46,058 nt of DNA from Oligoflexia bacterium (GTDB lineage Bacteria > Bdellovibrionota > UBA1018 > CAIPTA01), in contig JAMLID010000027.1 in assembly GCA_023954355.1 (NCBI GenBank), forward strand, positions 1 to 46,058, read 5' to 3'. The notes under the pieces are model-generated. The model saw nothing but the letters and a program-made list of their open reading frames with translations. It did no database searches and was not told where the DNA came from. The position numbers were made by a program, and so were the translations under genes. This document shows positions 31,614-39,658 of this stretch, in pieces; within the stretch, counting starts at the first letter, position 1; each line of letters starts with the position of its first letter.

Positions 31614-32893
31614 TGAGTGAAATTTATGTGGGAAAAACCTTAGAGGGAGAAGAAATTGCTCTTCCTGATTCTATTCGTACAGGGCATGTGCAAATTGTGG
31701 GAGCCACGGGACGAGGGAAAACAGAGAGCGTAATTTTTCCTTGGTTTATGCAGGATACGATGCAGGGAAAATTGAGTATTTTAATTGATGGCAAGGGAGA
31801 TAGAGAGCTTTTAGAAAGAGTAAAAAATTCTCTTGCTGAAGAAGAGTTGAACACTCTTGTCTACCTTGATTTAGGAGATTTGAAAAACTCCTTTGTGACA
31901 AATCCTCTTCTTTATGGAAGTCCGCAGCAGATTGTGGACCGAATTTTTTCTACCTTTGTTTTTGAAAAAGAATATTTTAAAAACATAAGCCGGGAAGCAG
32001 TTTTCCTAGTTGTACGAATTCTAAAAGTTTTAGGAGAAACTGTTACTTTTCGGCGTATTTTTGAATTATTAGAGGATGAAGAGAAGTTAACAGAAGCACT
32101 GGGCTCTCTACAATCGAGTGACAGCTTGCTAAAGACAGCAGAGCGATTTTTAGCTCAGCCAAGAAATGCTAGGCTAGAGAAGATTTCTGGACTTATGGCG
32201 CAGCTCTCGCCCTTTGCTACGGGAGAACTCTCTGGGCTAGTAAACGGAGTGGAAGGAGAAGATAAGTTTTTCTCCCTCGCAGAGATTATAGCTCCTATGC
32301 TTAATCCAAAAGCTAAAATACGAACAGGCATTATCTTAATCCCGCAGCTTCTTTATCAGGAGATGGCTGCACGCTTAGGAAAAATGCTATTGCAGGAAAT
32401 CGCCTGGGCTGTGGGCTTTAGAGAATCTTCCGGCTTTAGAAGCTTTACGAGCCTATTCTTAGATGAGTTTGGCTCATTCGTATATGAGGGGTTTTTAGGG
32501 CTTCTGAATAAGGCAAGAAGTACAAATACCGCTATCCACCTATCCCACCAAAGCTTGGGGGATATCGAGGTAGTGAGCCCGAGTTTTGCTACGGCTCTAC
32601 ACACCAATACTAACGTAAAATGTATCTTAGGCGTAAATGATCCAAAAACAGCAGACTTTTTTGCAAAACACTTTGGCACAAGAAAATCAGAAAAAAAGAC
32701 AGAGCGCGCGAAAGTAAAAGGCTATTTTTCTGATCCAGAGAGGACGGGAGAAATGTCTGTTCGAGAAGTGGAGGAATATAAAATCGATCCCAATAATCTT
32801 CGTACCTATTCAAGAGGCATCGGCGCCCTATCCATGATCGTTAACGGGGAAGCATTTGTTGAAGAAGTACAGTTCTCTTGCGCTCCCTTTTAA
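31613..32893 (+). CDS. VirD4/TraD-like type IV coupling ATPase (soluble part)
   Basis: 426 aa. It begins directly with the motor domain: GHVQIVGATGRGKTE (Walker A, Lys36) and ILIDGKGDREL, SLFLDEFGSF (Walker B near residue 282), then STNTAIHLSHQSLGDIE and NTNVKCILGVNDPKTADFFAKHFG, which match TraD/TraG coupling proteins. No transmembrane segment; that seems supplied by the preceding 93-aa protein. It would bring element B DNA to a T4SS. A different type from element A's FtsK-like motor. The next gene starts 12 bp downstream after AAAAGGAG. Confidence 0.85.
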   Translation: MSEIYVGKTLEGEEIALPDSIRTGHVQIVGATGRGKTESVIFPWFMQDTMQGKLSILIDGKGDRELLERVKNSLAEEELNTLVYLDLGDLKNSFVTNPLLYGSPQQIVDRIFSTFVFEKEYFKNISREAVFLVVRILKVLGETVTFRRIFELLEDEEKLTEALGSLQSSDSLLKTAERFLAQPRNARLEKISGLMAQLSPFATGELSGLVNGVEGEDKFFSLAEIIAPMLNPKAKIRTGIILIPQLLYQEMAARLGKMLLQEIAWAVGFRESSGFRSFTSLFLDEFGSFVYEGFLGLLNKARSTNTAIHLSHQSLGDIEVVSPSFATALHTNTNVKCILGVNDPKTADFFAKHFGTRKSEKKTERAKVKGYFSDPERTGEMSVREVEEYKIDPNNLRTYSRGIGALSMIVNGEAFVEEVQFSCAPF

Positions 32894-32905
32894 AAAAGGA
32901 GAATA

Positions 32906-33634
32906 ATGAAAATAAAGATAGAAAAGAAGGTTTTTTTGACACCTAGAGATATTCATTTATTGGAAGAGTTATATCAAAACGTTGTGCTCTCTTTCCCTCA
33001 AGTATGGCGAAAAGTTTTTAAAAATAGAGCTAAGGCAACTGTGATGAATCGCCTGGCACGACTTGAAAGCTCAGGGCTTATTACAAGATGGAAAGTGCCA
33101 CGCCTAAGGGCGGGATTCGCAAAAAATGAAATTTTGGTGGTTTTTCAAATCACTACCCGTGGCATCAGAGGTTTGGAAAAAGCCTTTCCTAAAAAAGATT
33201 TTCGTAAACATCCTGTGAAGATAAGTGGCTACTCCCTTCTTCATGATGTGTTGCTTGTGGACGTTGTAGATGTATTAAAAGAAAAGTTTATGGGCGCAAA
33301 AATTCAAAATGGAAAGCTTTTGGAACAAAGGGAAAAAGGAAAAATTGTTTTGCCAGACGCCGTGATCGAAATGGCAAATGGGGGAGAAAGATGGGCCATA
33401 GAGCTTGAACTAACGGCCAAAACAGAGAAACGATATCGAGAAATTATACTTCGCTACAGGCTTGAGCGAAACATTTCCCGGGTGCTTTATATCATCGAAG
33501 CACCAAGGGTTTATCATAAACTGGCAAAAGTTTTGGGTAAAAACCCACAAAAATTTTGTCACAATCCAACAGAAAGATTCCTCGTCGCCTATGTCGAGGA
33601 TTTAAAGAAAGAGAGGCTAAATGACAAAGCATAA
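32906..33634 (+). CDS. Replication-relaxation (Replic_Relax-like) protein of element B
   Basis: 242 aa. A winged helix occupies ~10-90 (TPRDIHLLEELYQNVVLSFPQVWRKVF...VMNRLARLESSGLI). It is followed by SLLHDVLLVDVVDVL, IVLPDAVIE and WAIELELTAKTEKRYREI, the same H-D / PD / ExE...K order as the element A homologue at 5841-6746. This again resembles a PD-(D/E)XK nuclease core. It follows the coupling ATPase directly, as in element A, so motor plus RR protein is a conserved pair. It overlaps the next gene by 14 nt. Confidence 0.65.
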   Translation: MKIKIEKKVFLTPRDIHLLEELYQNVVLSFPQVWRKVFKNRAKATVMNRLARLESSGLITRWKVPRLRAGFAKNEILVVFQITTRGIRGLEKAFPKKDFRKHPVKISGYSLLHDVLLVDVVDVLKEKFMGAKIQNGKLLEQREKGKIVLPDAVIEMANGGERWAIELELTAKTEKRYREIILRYRLERNISRVLYIIEAPRVYHKLAKVLGKNPQKFCHNPTERFLVAYVEDLKKERLNDKA

Positions 33635-33884
33635 TGCTCTTTTGTTAAAAATTGATTTTGTCCTTGCTTTTATTGATTTAAAGGTTTGGCTTTTATTGTG
33701 GGTGTTTTTGGAGCTTTATCGAAACACGATTCTCCTTGGAGGATTGAATGGGCGGCGCACGATGCATGTTGCAAAAGTGCTAACATATGTGTGGCAGGAG
33801 GTAGGAAGTCCGTATTTAATCTGGATTCCAATTGTTGTAATTACAGATATTTTTCTAAAACGCTTGGTGAAATCACTTTTATAG
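33621..33884 (+). CDS. Small two-helix membrane protein
   Basis: 87 aa. Two long hydrophobic segments (~9-40, FVLAFIDLKVWLLLWVFLEL; ~62-85, SPYLIWIPIVVITDIFL) with a basic loop between. It starts inside the RR gene (14-nt overlap), so it is co-translated. No family recognised. In a mobilizable element it could be an exclusion or channel-docking protein, but nothing in the sequence shows this. Confidence 0.55.
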   Translation: MTKHNALLLKIDFVLAFIDLKVWLLLWVFLELYRNTILLGGLNGRRTMHVAKVLTYVWQEVGSPYLIWIPIVVITDIFLKRLVKSLL

Positions 33885-33885
33885 A

Positions 33886-33933
33886 GAGTCAAACCTAGAG
33901 TTAGGTGCTGGGTTTGACTCTGTTGCGTTTTAA
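33886..33933 (+). terminator. Intrinsic terminator of the coupling-protein operon
   Basis: AGAGTCAAACC (33886-33896) pairs perfectly with GGTTTGACTCT (33912-33922), followed by GTTGCGTTTT. It begins two bases after the stop codon of the 87-aa protein. Confidence 0.7.
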
Positions 33934-33976
33934 AACAGTTATGAAAAATCCATAAACGATAATTTTCTCAATCATT

Positions 33977-34089
33977 TACCCGCACAACCCATATTTAAGC
34001 GCCTCTTCTGCTCGCTCGTGACCTCTCTCCCTCTACGATGAAGAGAGGTCACGAGCTAAGAGGACGAGGGGAGAAGGGGTGTGCGGGTA
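33977..34089. repeat. Large multi-arm inverted repeat, oriT or regulatory-RNA candidate
   Basis: Three nested arms: TACCCGCACA-(A)-CCC (33977-33990) with GGGGTGTGCGGGTA (34076-34089); CCTCTT (34002-34007) with AAGAGG (34058-34063); and a perfect 15-bp GCTCGTGACCTCTCT (34014-34028) with its complement (34042-34056) around a 13-nt loop. It sits in a 249-bp gap between the transfer and integrase operons. The size and nesting exceed a normal terminator or operator. Confidence 0.6.
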
Positions 34090-34133
34090 GGAAGGGTATA
34101 AATAGAAATAAAATTATCAAGAAAGGAAAATAC

Positions 34134-34175
34134 ATGAAAACCAAAAATACAAAAAAGAGAGGTGCGAATGAGTAA
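34134..34175 (+). CDS. 13-codon leader ORF before the integrase operon
   Basis: MKTKNTKKRGANE, preceded by AAAGGAAAA (GGA 7 nt before ATG). Its stop overlaps the next start (aATGAGTAA), so the next gene may be translated by coupling. The peptide is very basic. Too short for homology; it could be an attenuator-type leader or chance. Confidence 0.35.
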   Translation: MKTKNTKKRGANE

Positions 34176-34368
34176 AAGGCCAAAGTGGGAAGCAAAGAAT
34201 ACCAGACGGCGTTTTACAAGAGTCACGAAAACAGAATTACAACTAAAGCTTGAATCTATTTTAGAAATATTGCACATTGGTGGTGGCGGTCTTGCCAGTT
34301 CTGCCAAAATCCTAGTCCAAGAAGCGAGCGATACAAGGTGCCTCCCAAAAAGGAGGAAAGATGTATAA
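34168..34368 (+). CDS. Small basic protein overlapping the integrase; directionality-factor candidate
   Basis: 66 aa from ATG 34168 (AGAGAGG ~8 nt upstream); a GTG at 34162 is also in frame. The protein is basic (SKRPKWEAKNTRRRFTRVTKTEL) with a helix (LQLKLESILEIL) and a GGGG turn. It overlaps the integrase ATG by 8 nt. Element A has a gene of the same size at the same place (4890-5090), which argues that the small gene is a real partner of the integrase. No known domain. Confidence 0.55.
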   Translation: MSKRPKWEAKNTRRRFTRVTKTELQLKLESILEILHIGGGGLASSAKILVQEASDTRCLPKRRKDV

Positions 34369-36142
34369 GTGCGCAATCTACACACGAGTCAGTACAGAGG
34401 AACAAGCGGAAAACCCAGAAGGTTCGATTAAGAACCAAGAGCTTAGGCTAAGGGAGTACGTAAAGCTAAAAAATATGGTTTCTCCCTTTGGCGAAGTTTT
34501 TGCGGTTTTTAGTGACCCTGGGGTTTCGGCAAAAGACATGAACCGCCCAGCCTTTCAGAAAATGCTCCGAGCAGTAGAGAAAGGAGAGATCAATCTAATT
34601 CTAGTTACAGAGCTTTCTAGATTTACCCGTTCGATGAAGGATTTTTCTCTTTTACAGGAATTTATGAAGCGTCATGCTTGTGAGTTTCTCTCCTTACGCG
34701 AAAACTTTGACTCATCCTCAGCTACAGGAAGTCTCGTCATGAGTATCATGGCAACGCTCGCGGAATTTGAGAGAAAGCAAACGGCAGAGCGAATTTCAAA
34801 CTCCTTTCATGAAAGAGCAAAGAGAGGGTTGCATAATGGTGGAGGTGTACCGCTAGGGTATGCCATTCATGAATCTAAACCTGGTAGCTATTTGGTGGTA
34901 GAGGAAGAGGCGGAACTTGTAAGGCTTGTGTTTCAAACCTTTCTTAAACAAGAAACTTTAGCCAAAACAGTGAAATGGCTAAACAAGGAAAAAATTACGT
35001 TTCCTAAAACCGTTAGAGGTTGTGGTAGTGTGCGAGGCCGCATTTGGGAAATCCACATGATCTATCAGCTTTTACGGCATAAGAGCTATATTGGAATAAG
35101 AACCTTTAAGGACAAGAAGGGAAACGTGCAAGAAGCTACTGCCGTTTGGGAGCCGATTGTAGAAAGAGAGATATTTGAGCGAGTGCAAAAAATGCTCACA
35201 AAGAACAAAAGCCAAAAGAGAACTCATGGCACGAGTCGTTACCCTTATACCTTGTCTGGGATCACTTTTTGCAAAACCTGTGGGCATCGTTTAGCAGGAA
35301 AATCCGCTCATGGAGGAAGTGGAAAAATTGCCTACTATGCCCATTCCTATCAGGAGAAGAAGCAAGGGCATTTATCCCACAAAATCAAAATCTGTGATGC
35401 TCACCCTAGGATACAGGCCATAAAAATAGAACCTTTAGTATGGAAGGATGTGAAGGATTTTCTTACAAGTGAATCGTTTGCCAAGGACTTATTGGAAAAA
35501 GCAAAGGTAGTAAAGCCCGTGGATGCTAGAAAAGAAGAAAAGCTAAGGGCGAGTTTGGCAAAAGCGGAGGCCCAGGTAGAAGCCCTGGCCGAGAGAATTG
35601 CGGAACTTCCTAAAAACTTAGATCCAAAAGCACTTTATCAGCAATTAGAACGTTTGCAGGGAAATCAAGAAAAGCTAAGAGCAGAGCTAAATAGCGAGCA
35701 AGTGGAAATGCCAAAAGATGAATATATTAGTGTGGAGAACCTTGCTAAGTTCACAAAAGGCTTACGGAGCAAATTGGATGAAGGAGATAGTAACCCGGAA
35801 CTACAAACCGCTATCATCCGAAAGATCGTTTATAAGATTGAAGTTTTACCCGATGGATATGAGATATTCTATCATGCGGGATTGAATCATTATCAGGCCG
35901 AGCTGGGGGATACCCCTGGCTCGGCCACTTTTTTATTTGCCCAAAAACAAAAAAGGCCGCTCTCGCGCCCGGTTATCGGGGGAGATCGGCCTCGTTTTGA
36001 AAAAAGCGTCGTTGGTTCGACTTTATTATTGACTGGTGGCCCCTCCGAGAATCGAACTCGGACACCAGTGAAGATACAGGTTTTTGAAACCTGCGCGTCT
36101 ACCAATTCCGCCAAAGGGCCAGCATCAATTTTAGAACTGTAA
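34361..36142 (+). CDS. Large serine recombinase, integrase of element B
   Basis: 593 aa. Catalytic domain with YTRVSTEEQA (Ser11), TELSRFTRS, EFERKQTAERIS; recombinase domain from RGLHNGGGVPLGY; zinc ribbon CKTCGHRLAG...C; coiled coil (KEEKLRASLAKAEAQVEALAERI). GGAGG precedes the ATG. Clearly homologous to the element A integrase, but the DNA has diverged. Conserved protein ends near residue ~515 (EIFYHAGLNHYQAE). The frame then runs through two terminator hairpins and into antisense tRNA-Leu (the GGPSENRTRTPV string), so the last ~35 residues are not an integrase domain. Confidence 0.9.
   Translation: MYKCAIYTRVSTEEQAENPEGSIKNQELRLREYVKLKNMVSPFGEVFAVFSDPGVSAKDMNRPAFQKMLRAVEKGEINLILVTELSRFTRSMKDFSLLQEFMKRHACEFLSLRENFDSSSATGSLVMSIMATLAEFERKQTAERISNSFHERAKRGLHNGGGVPLGYAIHESKPGSYLVVEEEAELVRLVFQTFLKQETLAKTVKWLNKEKITFPKTVRGCGSVRGRIWEIHMIYQLLRHKSYIGIRTFKDKKGNVQEATAVWEPIVEREIFERVQKMLTKNKSQKRTHGTSRYPYTLSGITFCKTCGHRLAGKSAHGGSGKIAYYAHSYQEKKQGHLSHKIKICDAHPRIQAIKIEPLVWKDVKDFLTSESFAKDLLEKAKVVKPVDARKEEKLRASLAKAEAQVEALAERIAELPKNLDPKALYQQLERLQGNQEKLRAELNSEQVEMPKDEYISVENLAKFTKGLRSKLDEGDSNPELQTAIIRKIVYKIEVLPDGYEIFYHAGLNHYQAELGDTPGSATFLFAQKQKRPLSRPVIGGDRPRFEKSVVGSTLLLTGGPSENRTRTPVKIQVFETCASTNSAKGPASILEL
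35896..35934 (+). terminator. Intrinsic terminator inside the integrase reading frame
   Basis: GGCCGAGC (35896-35903) pairs with GCTCGGCC (35919-35926), with an inner G-run/CCCC extension, followed by ACTTTTTTA. It faces the integrase direction and lies before any in-frame stop codon. Confidence 0.85.
35949..35991 (-). terminator. Intrinsic terminator for tRNA-Leu
   Basis: On the minus strand GGCCG...CGGCC with inner CTC/GAG and CCCG/CGGG pairing is followed by TTTTTT (complement of 35949-35954). It begins ~43 nt after the CCA end of tRNA-Leu, the same distance as the ssrA terminator in element A. Confidence 0.8.
36009..36058. other. Element B attachment junction at tRNA-Leu
   Basis: The element side is GTCGTTGGTTCGACT (36009-36023), identical at 14 of 15 positions to the element A end. 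Its GGTTCGA (36015-36021) and the tRNA T-loop complement TCGAAC (36053-36058) are 31 nt apart, centring the dyad (36037) on the first C of CCA, exactly as in element A. Confidence 0.65.
36035..36120 (-). tRNA. tRNA-Leu(CAA)
   Basis: 86 nt with encoded CCA. Acceptor GGCCCTT/AGGGGCC; D-arm with GGTAGACGC; anticodon stem CAGGT/ACCTG around TTCAAAA, anticodon CAA; class II long variable arm; T-arm with GTTCGATTC. Intact after element B integration at its 3' end. Confidence 0.95.
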
Positions 36143-36195
36143 ACTACAACGACTTCTATGAGCTTGTCTAGAGCTAGTCGGCTTAAGGTAAAAAC

Positions 36196-37014
36196 CTAAG
36201 AATGTCGCGCCGTGTGAATGATGTGTGAGATAAACAAAATACCAAAACCACACAAATAAATAAGGATCAATCGAGTTTTTTGCCAACCAAAAAAAAGCCT
36301 GGTGTGTAAGTAGAGTCCACAGATTGACCACGTGGCCAGGGCTAAAAGCGATTCTGATTTCTTTTGCCAATCAATATAAGTAAGTCCAGGGCCATTTTCT
36401 GCAGTGATTAATAGTTCTACAAGCAGTCCGATAGTAAGTAGAGGTAGTGCGCAAAGAATAGCTCTGTAGACCATTCTGTCTAGTCTCCATATCTCTCGTT
36501 CGGTTTCAGCGAGCTGCTCAGCTGGAATCGACTTTTCTTTATGCTTAAACCATAAAAAACGGATAACCACTGGCAGAGCAACTAAACAAAAAGAATAACC
36601 CAATAGAAAGAAAATTCGGTGAAAACTTAACCACTCTAGGTCATTAGTAAAAAGAGAAGGTACGATATTAAGTCTCGGAAAAAGAGTTAAAAATAGTGCG
36701 GTAACAATACTTGTGAAAATTGTGGTGAATCTGAGCGCATAAGAAATTTCCATAAAGAGCTGTACTCCGTTTAGTGACCATGTAAATAGCAAGAGGCTAA
36801 TGGGTCGGCTGTCAACGTTTACAACATACACACCATTTTCAAACTTCATGTCTAATACATAAAAAATAATTGAAGTGGTGAATAGAAAAAGAGCGAATCT
36901 TTCGATCCATAAGGATGCCTTCATTAAGTCTGTATTACCTAGGTGGTGAGCGAAAATTCTTGTAATAGATAAGAGCCAATAAGTAATAGCTACTATAGAA
37001 AATAAAATATTCAT
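36196..37014 (-). CDS. CcsA/HemX-like cytochrome c assembly membrane protein
   Basis: 272 aa with about eight transmembrane helices. Landmarks of the CcsA/HemX group: RISLLLFTWSLN-like first periplasmic segment, LSFHRIFFLLGYSFCLVALPVV, LDRMVYRAILCALPLLTIGLLVELL, SLLALATWSICGLYLHTRLFFGWQKTR. The heme-binding WWD motif of true CcsA is not seen, so HemX-like is the safer name. Family members assist heme/cytochrome c biogenesis. No hemA is seen next to it in the window. Confidence 0.7.
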   Translation of the reverse strand: MNILFSIVAITYWLLSITRIFAHHLGNTDLMKASLWIERFALFLFTTSIIFYVLDMKFENGVYVVNVDSRPISLLLFTWSLNGVQLFMEISYALRFTTIFTSIVTALFLTLFPRLNIVPSLFTNDLEWLSFHRIFFLLGYSFCLVALPVVIRFLWFKHKEKSIPAEQLAETEREIWRLDRMVYRAILCALPLLTIGLLVELLITAENGPGLTYIDWQKKSESLLALATWSICGLYLHTRLFFGWQKTRLILIYLCGFGILFISHIIHTARHS

Positions 37015-37092
37015 CTAATGGCAGATTGAGCGTCTTTTCTAGTTCTGTCAAGCTTGGTCACTGAATTGCTAGGCCTTCTAAAAGGAGATTTT

Positions 37093-38409
37093 ATGAGCGC
37101 AATAAAAGAAAAAGAAATTCAAGATAATAGTCAGTGGCTTAAGTCACCTCTTCAAATGAAAATGGAAGGATTAGCACCTATGAGTGAAGTAATTATTTCT
37201 TCATACTTTGGTACAAAAAAGAAACTAAAATTATATCGAACCTATTATCAAATAGGTACTGATGCAAAAGCAGATATTCGTATTGATGATCCGTTTGTTT
37301 CTACTGCACATGCAATCTTAGAATTGCCAAAGGGGGCTAACCAATATTTCATAAAAGATAACGCATCTAGAAATGGAGTATTTCTAAATGGCGTGCAAAT
37401 TTCACAGGCGCCACTACCAAGTAGGGGGAGCATTCGCTTGGGTAGGTCTACTATTTCTTGGTCTAAAAAAAGTGATCAGATTGATTCATTTGATTCAGAC
37501 TTTATTGTTGAAGATGAGCAAATGAAAGATCTCATTAGCAAAGTTCAAGCGGCTGCTAGTACAAATCTTCCAATTCTACTTCTAGGAGAAACTGGTGTAG
37601 GTAAAGATCGAATTGCTCAATTTGTGCATAAGCTATCGAAGGTTTCTGGAGAATTTGTCCCTATTAATGCTGCTATGGTTGGTGGTTCTTTAGCTGAAAG
37701 TGAGCTTTTTGGTCATAAAAGAGGAGCTTTTACCGGTGCAGATGCGGTTAGAATGGGAGCATTAAAAAAAGCGAATCACGGTACTTTATTTTTAGATGAA
37801 GTTGCAGATTTGCCAGCAGAAACGCAAGTGAAGTTATTGAGAGCAATTGAAACCGGAGAGATAAAGCCACTGGGCTCAGATCAGGAAGAAAAATCAATTT
37901 TTCGCATGATAAGCGCTACGAGCCAGCCCCTGGAACAGCTTGTAGAGAGTAAAAAATTTAGAATTGATTTATTTTTTCGAATCTCTGGAATTATTTTTAC
38001 TATTCCCCCTATAAGAGAAAGACCTAAAGACATAAAAGCGATAGTAGAAAATACCTTAGCAAAAAAGGGATTTGAAATAGAGCAAGAGGCATTAAGTAAG
38101 GTTTTATCTTATCCCTGGCCAGGAAACGTTCGTGAGCTAAAATCTTGCATTGACAGAGCAATTGCTCTTTGTCGATTTGATTCTTGCTCAGTGATTCAAT
38201 CTAAGCATATTTCTGGATTGGGAAAAGTGTCGACAGCTTCTATGCAGCAAGATAAGGGGCGCTCATTAGAAGAGATGGAGAGAGAATTTATTTTATTATC
38301 TTTAGAAAGAAATGGTTGGTCTCGTTCAGTTTCGGCAAAAGAATTAGGAATAGCGAGGTCTACTCTGTTTGAGAAAATGAAAAAATACCAAATTCAAGAT
38401 CGAGTATAA
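37093..38409 (+). CDS. FHA-domain sigma-54 transcriptional activator
   Basis: 438 aa from ATG 37093, chosen for its AAAGGAG 6 nt upstream. N-terminal FHA domain (~35-130: YQIGTDAKADIRIDDPFVSTAHAI, DNASRNGVFLNGVQI) recognises phosphothreonine. AAA+ activator domain: LLGETGVGKDRIA, GHKRGAFTGA, GTLFLDEVADL. Fis-type HTH at the end (SVSAKELGIARSTLFEKMKKY). FHA-linked enhancer-binding proteins are a hallmark of delta-type bacteria such as Bdellovibrio and Myxococcus and act with Ser/Thr kinases. Chromosomal, unrelated to the element A activator beyond the shared family. Confidence 0.93.
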   Translation: MSAIKEKEIQDNSQWLKSPLQMKMEGLAPMSEVIISSYFGTKKKLKLYRTYYQIGTDAKADIRIDDPFVSTAHAILELPKGANQYFIKDNASRNGVFLNGVQISQAPLPSRGSIRLGRSTISWSKKSDQIDSFDSDFIVEDEQMKDLISKVQAAASTNLPILLLGETGVGKDRIAQFVHKLSKVSGEFVPINAAMVGGSLAESELFGHKRGAFTGADAVRMGALKKANHGTLFLDEVADLPAETQVKLLRAIETGEIKPLGSDQEEKSIFRMISATSQPLEQLVESKKFRIDLFFRISGIIFTIPPIRERPKDIKAIVENTLAKKGFEIEQEALSKVLSYPWPGNVRELKSCIDRAIALCRFDSCSVIQSKHISGLGKVSTASMQQDKGRSLEEMEREFILLSLERNGWSRSVSAKELGIARSTLFEKMKKYQIQDRV

Positions 38410-38413
38410 TAAT

Positions 38414-39055
38414 TTATTGCGCTATTAAATTGTGGAAAAAAAGGTCTACAACGCTGCCTTTGTGTAATTTTTGGTTAAAGGCCTCTTGTAGTCTTTTTTT
38501 TCCTGTTTCTTTTCCAGCTTCATTAAGCAATGAAATCTCGTCTGCATAAAATTGGTTGAAAATCTCTACTACTATATCTTCAACAATAGTTTCATTTTTT
38601 TCGAAAAAAACAGCTGCTTCTGGATCGTCAATTTTTGCCCACAGATCGAAACTCAAAAAACCTTCTTTATGATCAGGAAATTTTGCTTTTACAGTAAATT
38701 GCCCGACGTTAATAGTGGTTGCTTTCTCAATAGCCTTTTCTTTAATCTCAGCAAATTCAGATGAATAATCTTTTTCGATTTGCTCTCTTGTAGCAGAGGC
38801 ATTGATTTTTGAGAGAAACTTTTTTGTTGCATATGCAGTGAACCCAACTGCTAAGAACGCGAATAGATAAACAAAGATAACCTGTAGGCGAGTCTTTGTA
38901 CCGCCACTTGAGTATATAGCACGCATAGAAAGTGGATTAACGGGCTTGGGTTCTTTTGGCTTCTTTTCTAAGAATTTTTGAAGAAAAGCAACCTTCGAGA
39001 GCTTTTCTCGAATATTGCCAAGTACCTGATTTAGTTTCTCTTTGATTTTATCCAT
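38414..39055 (-). CDS. FliL-like protein
   Basis: 213 aa. Basic cytoplasmic N-terminus (~75), one transmembrane helix (~58-78, VIFVYLFAFLAVGFTAYA), and a periplasmic FliL-type domain: TINVGQFTVKAKF, LSFDLWAKIDDPEAAVFF, the ETIVEDIVVEIFNQF helix, KKRLQEAFNQKLHKGSVVDLFFHNLIAQ. FliL supports stator function at the flagellar motor. No other flagellar gene is in the window, and the extended N-terminus is unusual, so it may be a FliL paralogue. Confidence 0.6.
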   Translation of the reverse strand: MDKIKEKLNQVLGNIREKLSKVAFLQKFLEKKPKEPKPVNPLSMRAIYSSGGTKTRLQVIFVYLFAFLAVGFTAYATKKFLSKINASATREQIEKDYSSEFAEIKEKAIEKATTINVGQFTVKAKFPDHKEGFLSFDLWAKIDDPEAAVFFEKNETIVEDIVVEIFNQFYADEISLLNEAGKETGKKRLQEAFNQKLHKGSVVDLFFHNLIAQ

Positions 39056-39175
39056 AACAAACTACTAAGGTAGTGTACCTCGTTCAGAGAATTCTTCATA
39101 GAGAGCAAAATAAAGGTAAACTTTTTTAGAAATTAGTCGATAAAAAATTAGAAACTGTATCTAGGAGGATACGCT

Positions 39176-39616
39176 ATGAAATGGCTTTCTAAGTTTTATC
39201 TACAAACACCTTTTCTTGTATTTTTATTAAGCGCTAGCGGATGCTCAGGGTTTATAGTCTTGGGCGATGATAATAGCAGTGACTTAGACTATGACAGAGG
39301 ATATCGATCTAGCTACTCTGAAAGCAGCGAAGCAGAAGACGAAATCCCTACGTTAAAAGCAAAAAACCAAGCCTACTTAGAGGATGGAGCCGCAGCAGAA
39401 GAGAGTCGTTCAAAAATAGCTATTCGAGCAAGAGACGTTATTTTAGGAATGACAGTGCAAGAAGTTCTTCAATCTTGGGGAGAGCCCACTCAAGTCGAGG
39501 TTGCTGGCAAAGGAGAACGAGGTCACGAAAGATGGACGTATGGATCAAGATTCTCGTTAAATGGTAACCGAGTAATTATATTCGAAGACGGAAAAGTTGC
39601 TGGCTGGTATCGATAA
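39176..39616 (+). CDS. Lipoprotein with BamE/SmpA-like C-terminal domain
   Basis: 146 aa. Signal with lipobox ASGC near Cys23; AGGAGG 7 nt upstream of ATG. An acidic linker (SSEAEDEIPTLKAKNQ) leads to a C-terminal ~60 residues, ILGMTVQEVLQSWGEPTQVEV and WTYGSRFSLNGNRVIIFEDGKVAGWY, which matches the SmpA/OmlA (BamE) beta-lactamase-inhibitor-like fold pattern (hG-T--EV-..G-P...). True BamE is a BAM-complex lipoprotein; role here unproven. Confidence 0.65.
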   Translation: MKWLSKFYLQTPFLVFLLSASGCSGFIVLGDDNSSDLDYDRGYRSSYSESSEAEDEIPTLKAKNQAYLEDGAAAEESRSKIAIRARDVILGMTVQEVLQSWGEPTQVEVAGKGERGHERWTYGSRFSLNGNRVIIFEDGKVAGWYR

Positions 39617-39658
39617 TCTTTTCTCACATTTTGCCGATAAGATTTAGGGATTGGTGAA

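Larger units (their letters stand above)
29478..36034. mobile_element. Element B: mobilizable element integrated at tRNA-Leu
   Basis: The right end is the CCA end of tRNA-Leu (36035). It encodes a serine integrase, a split VirD4-type coupling protein, an RR protein, a sigma-like protein and a large inverted repeat, but no mating channel, so it could only move with help, for example from an element A-type T4SS. Left end not located; placed before the minus-strand gene at 29478 because the gene upstream (26937-29435) belongs to a separate operon. Confidence 0.6.

Noticed and set aside
36035..36142. Integrase C-terminal string GGPSENRTRTPV as a protein domain
   Set aside because: It is antisense tRNA-Leu sequence.
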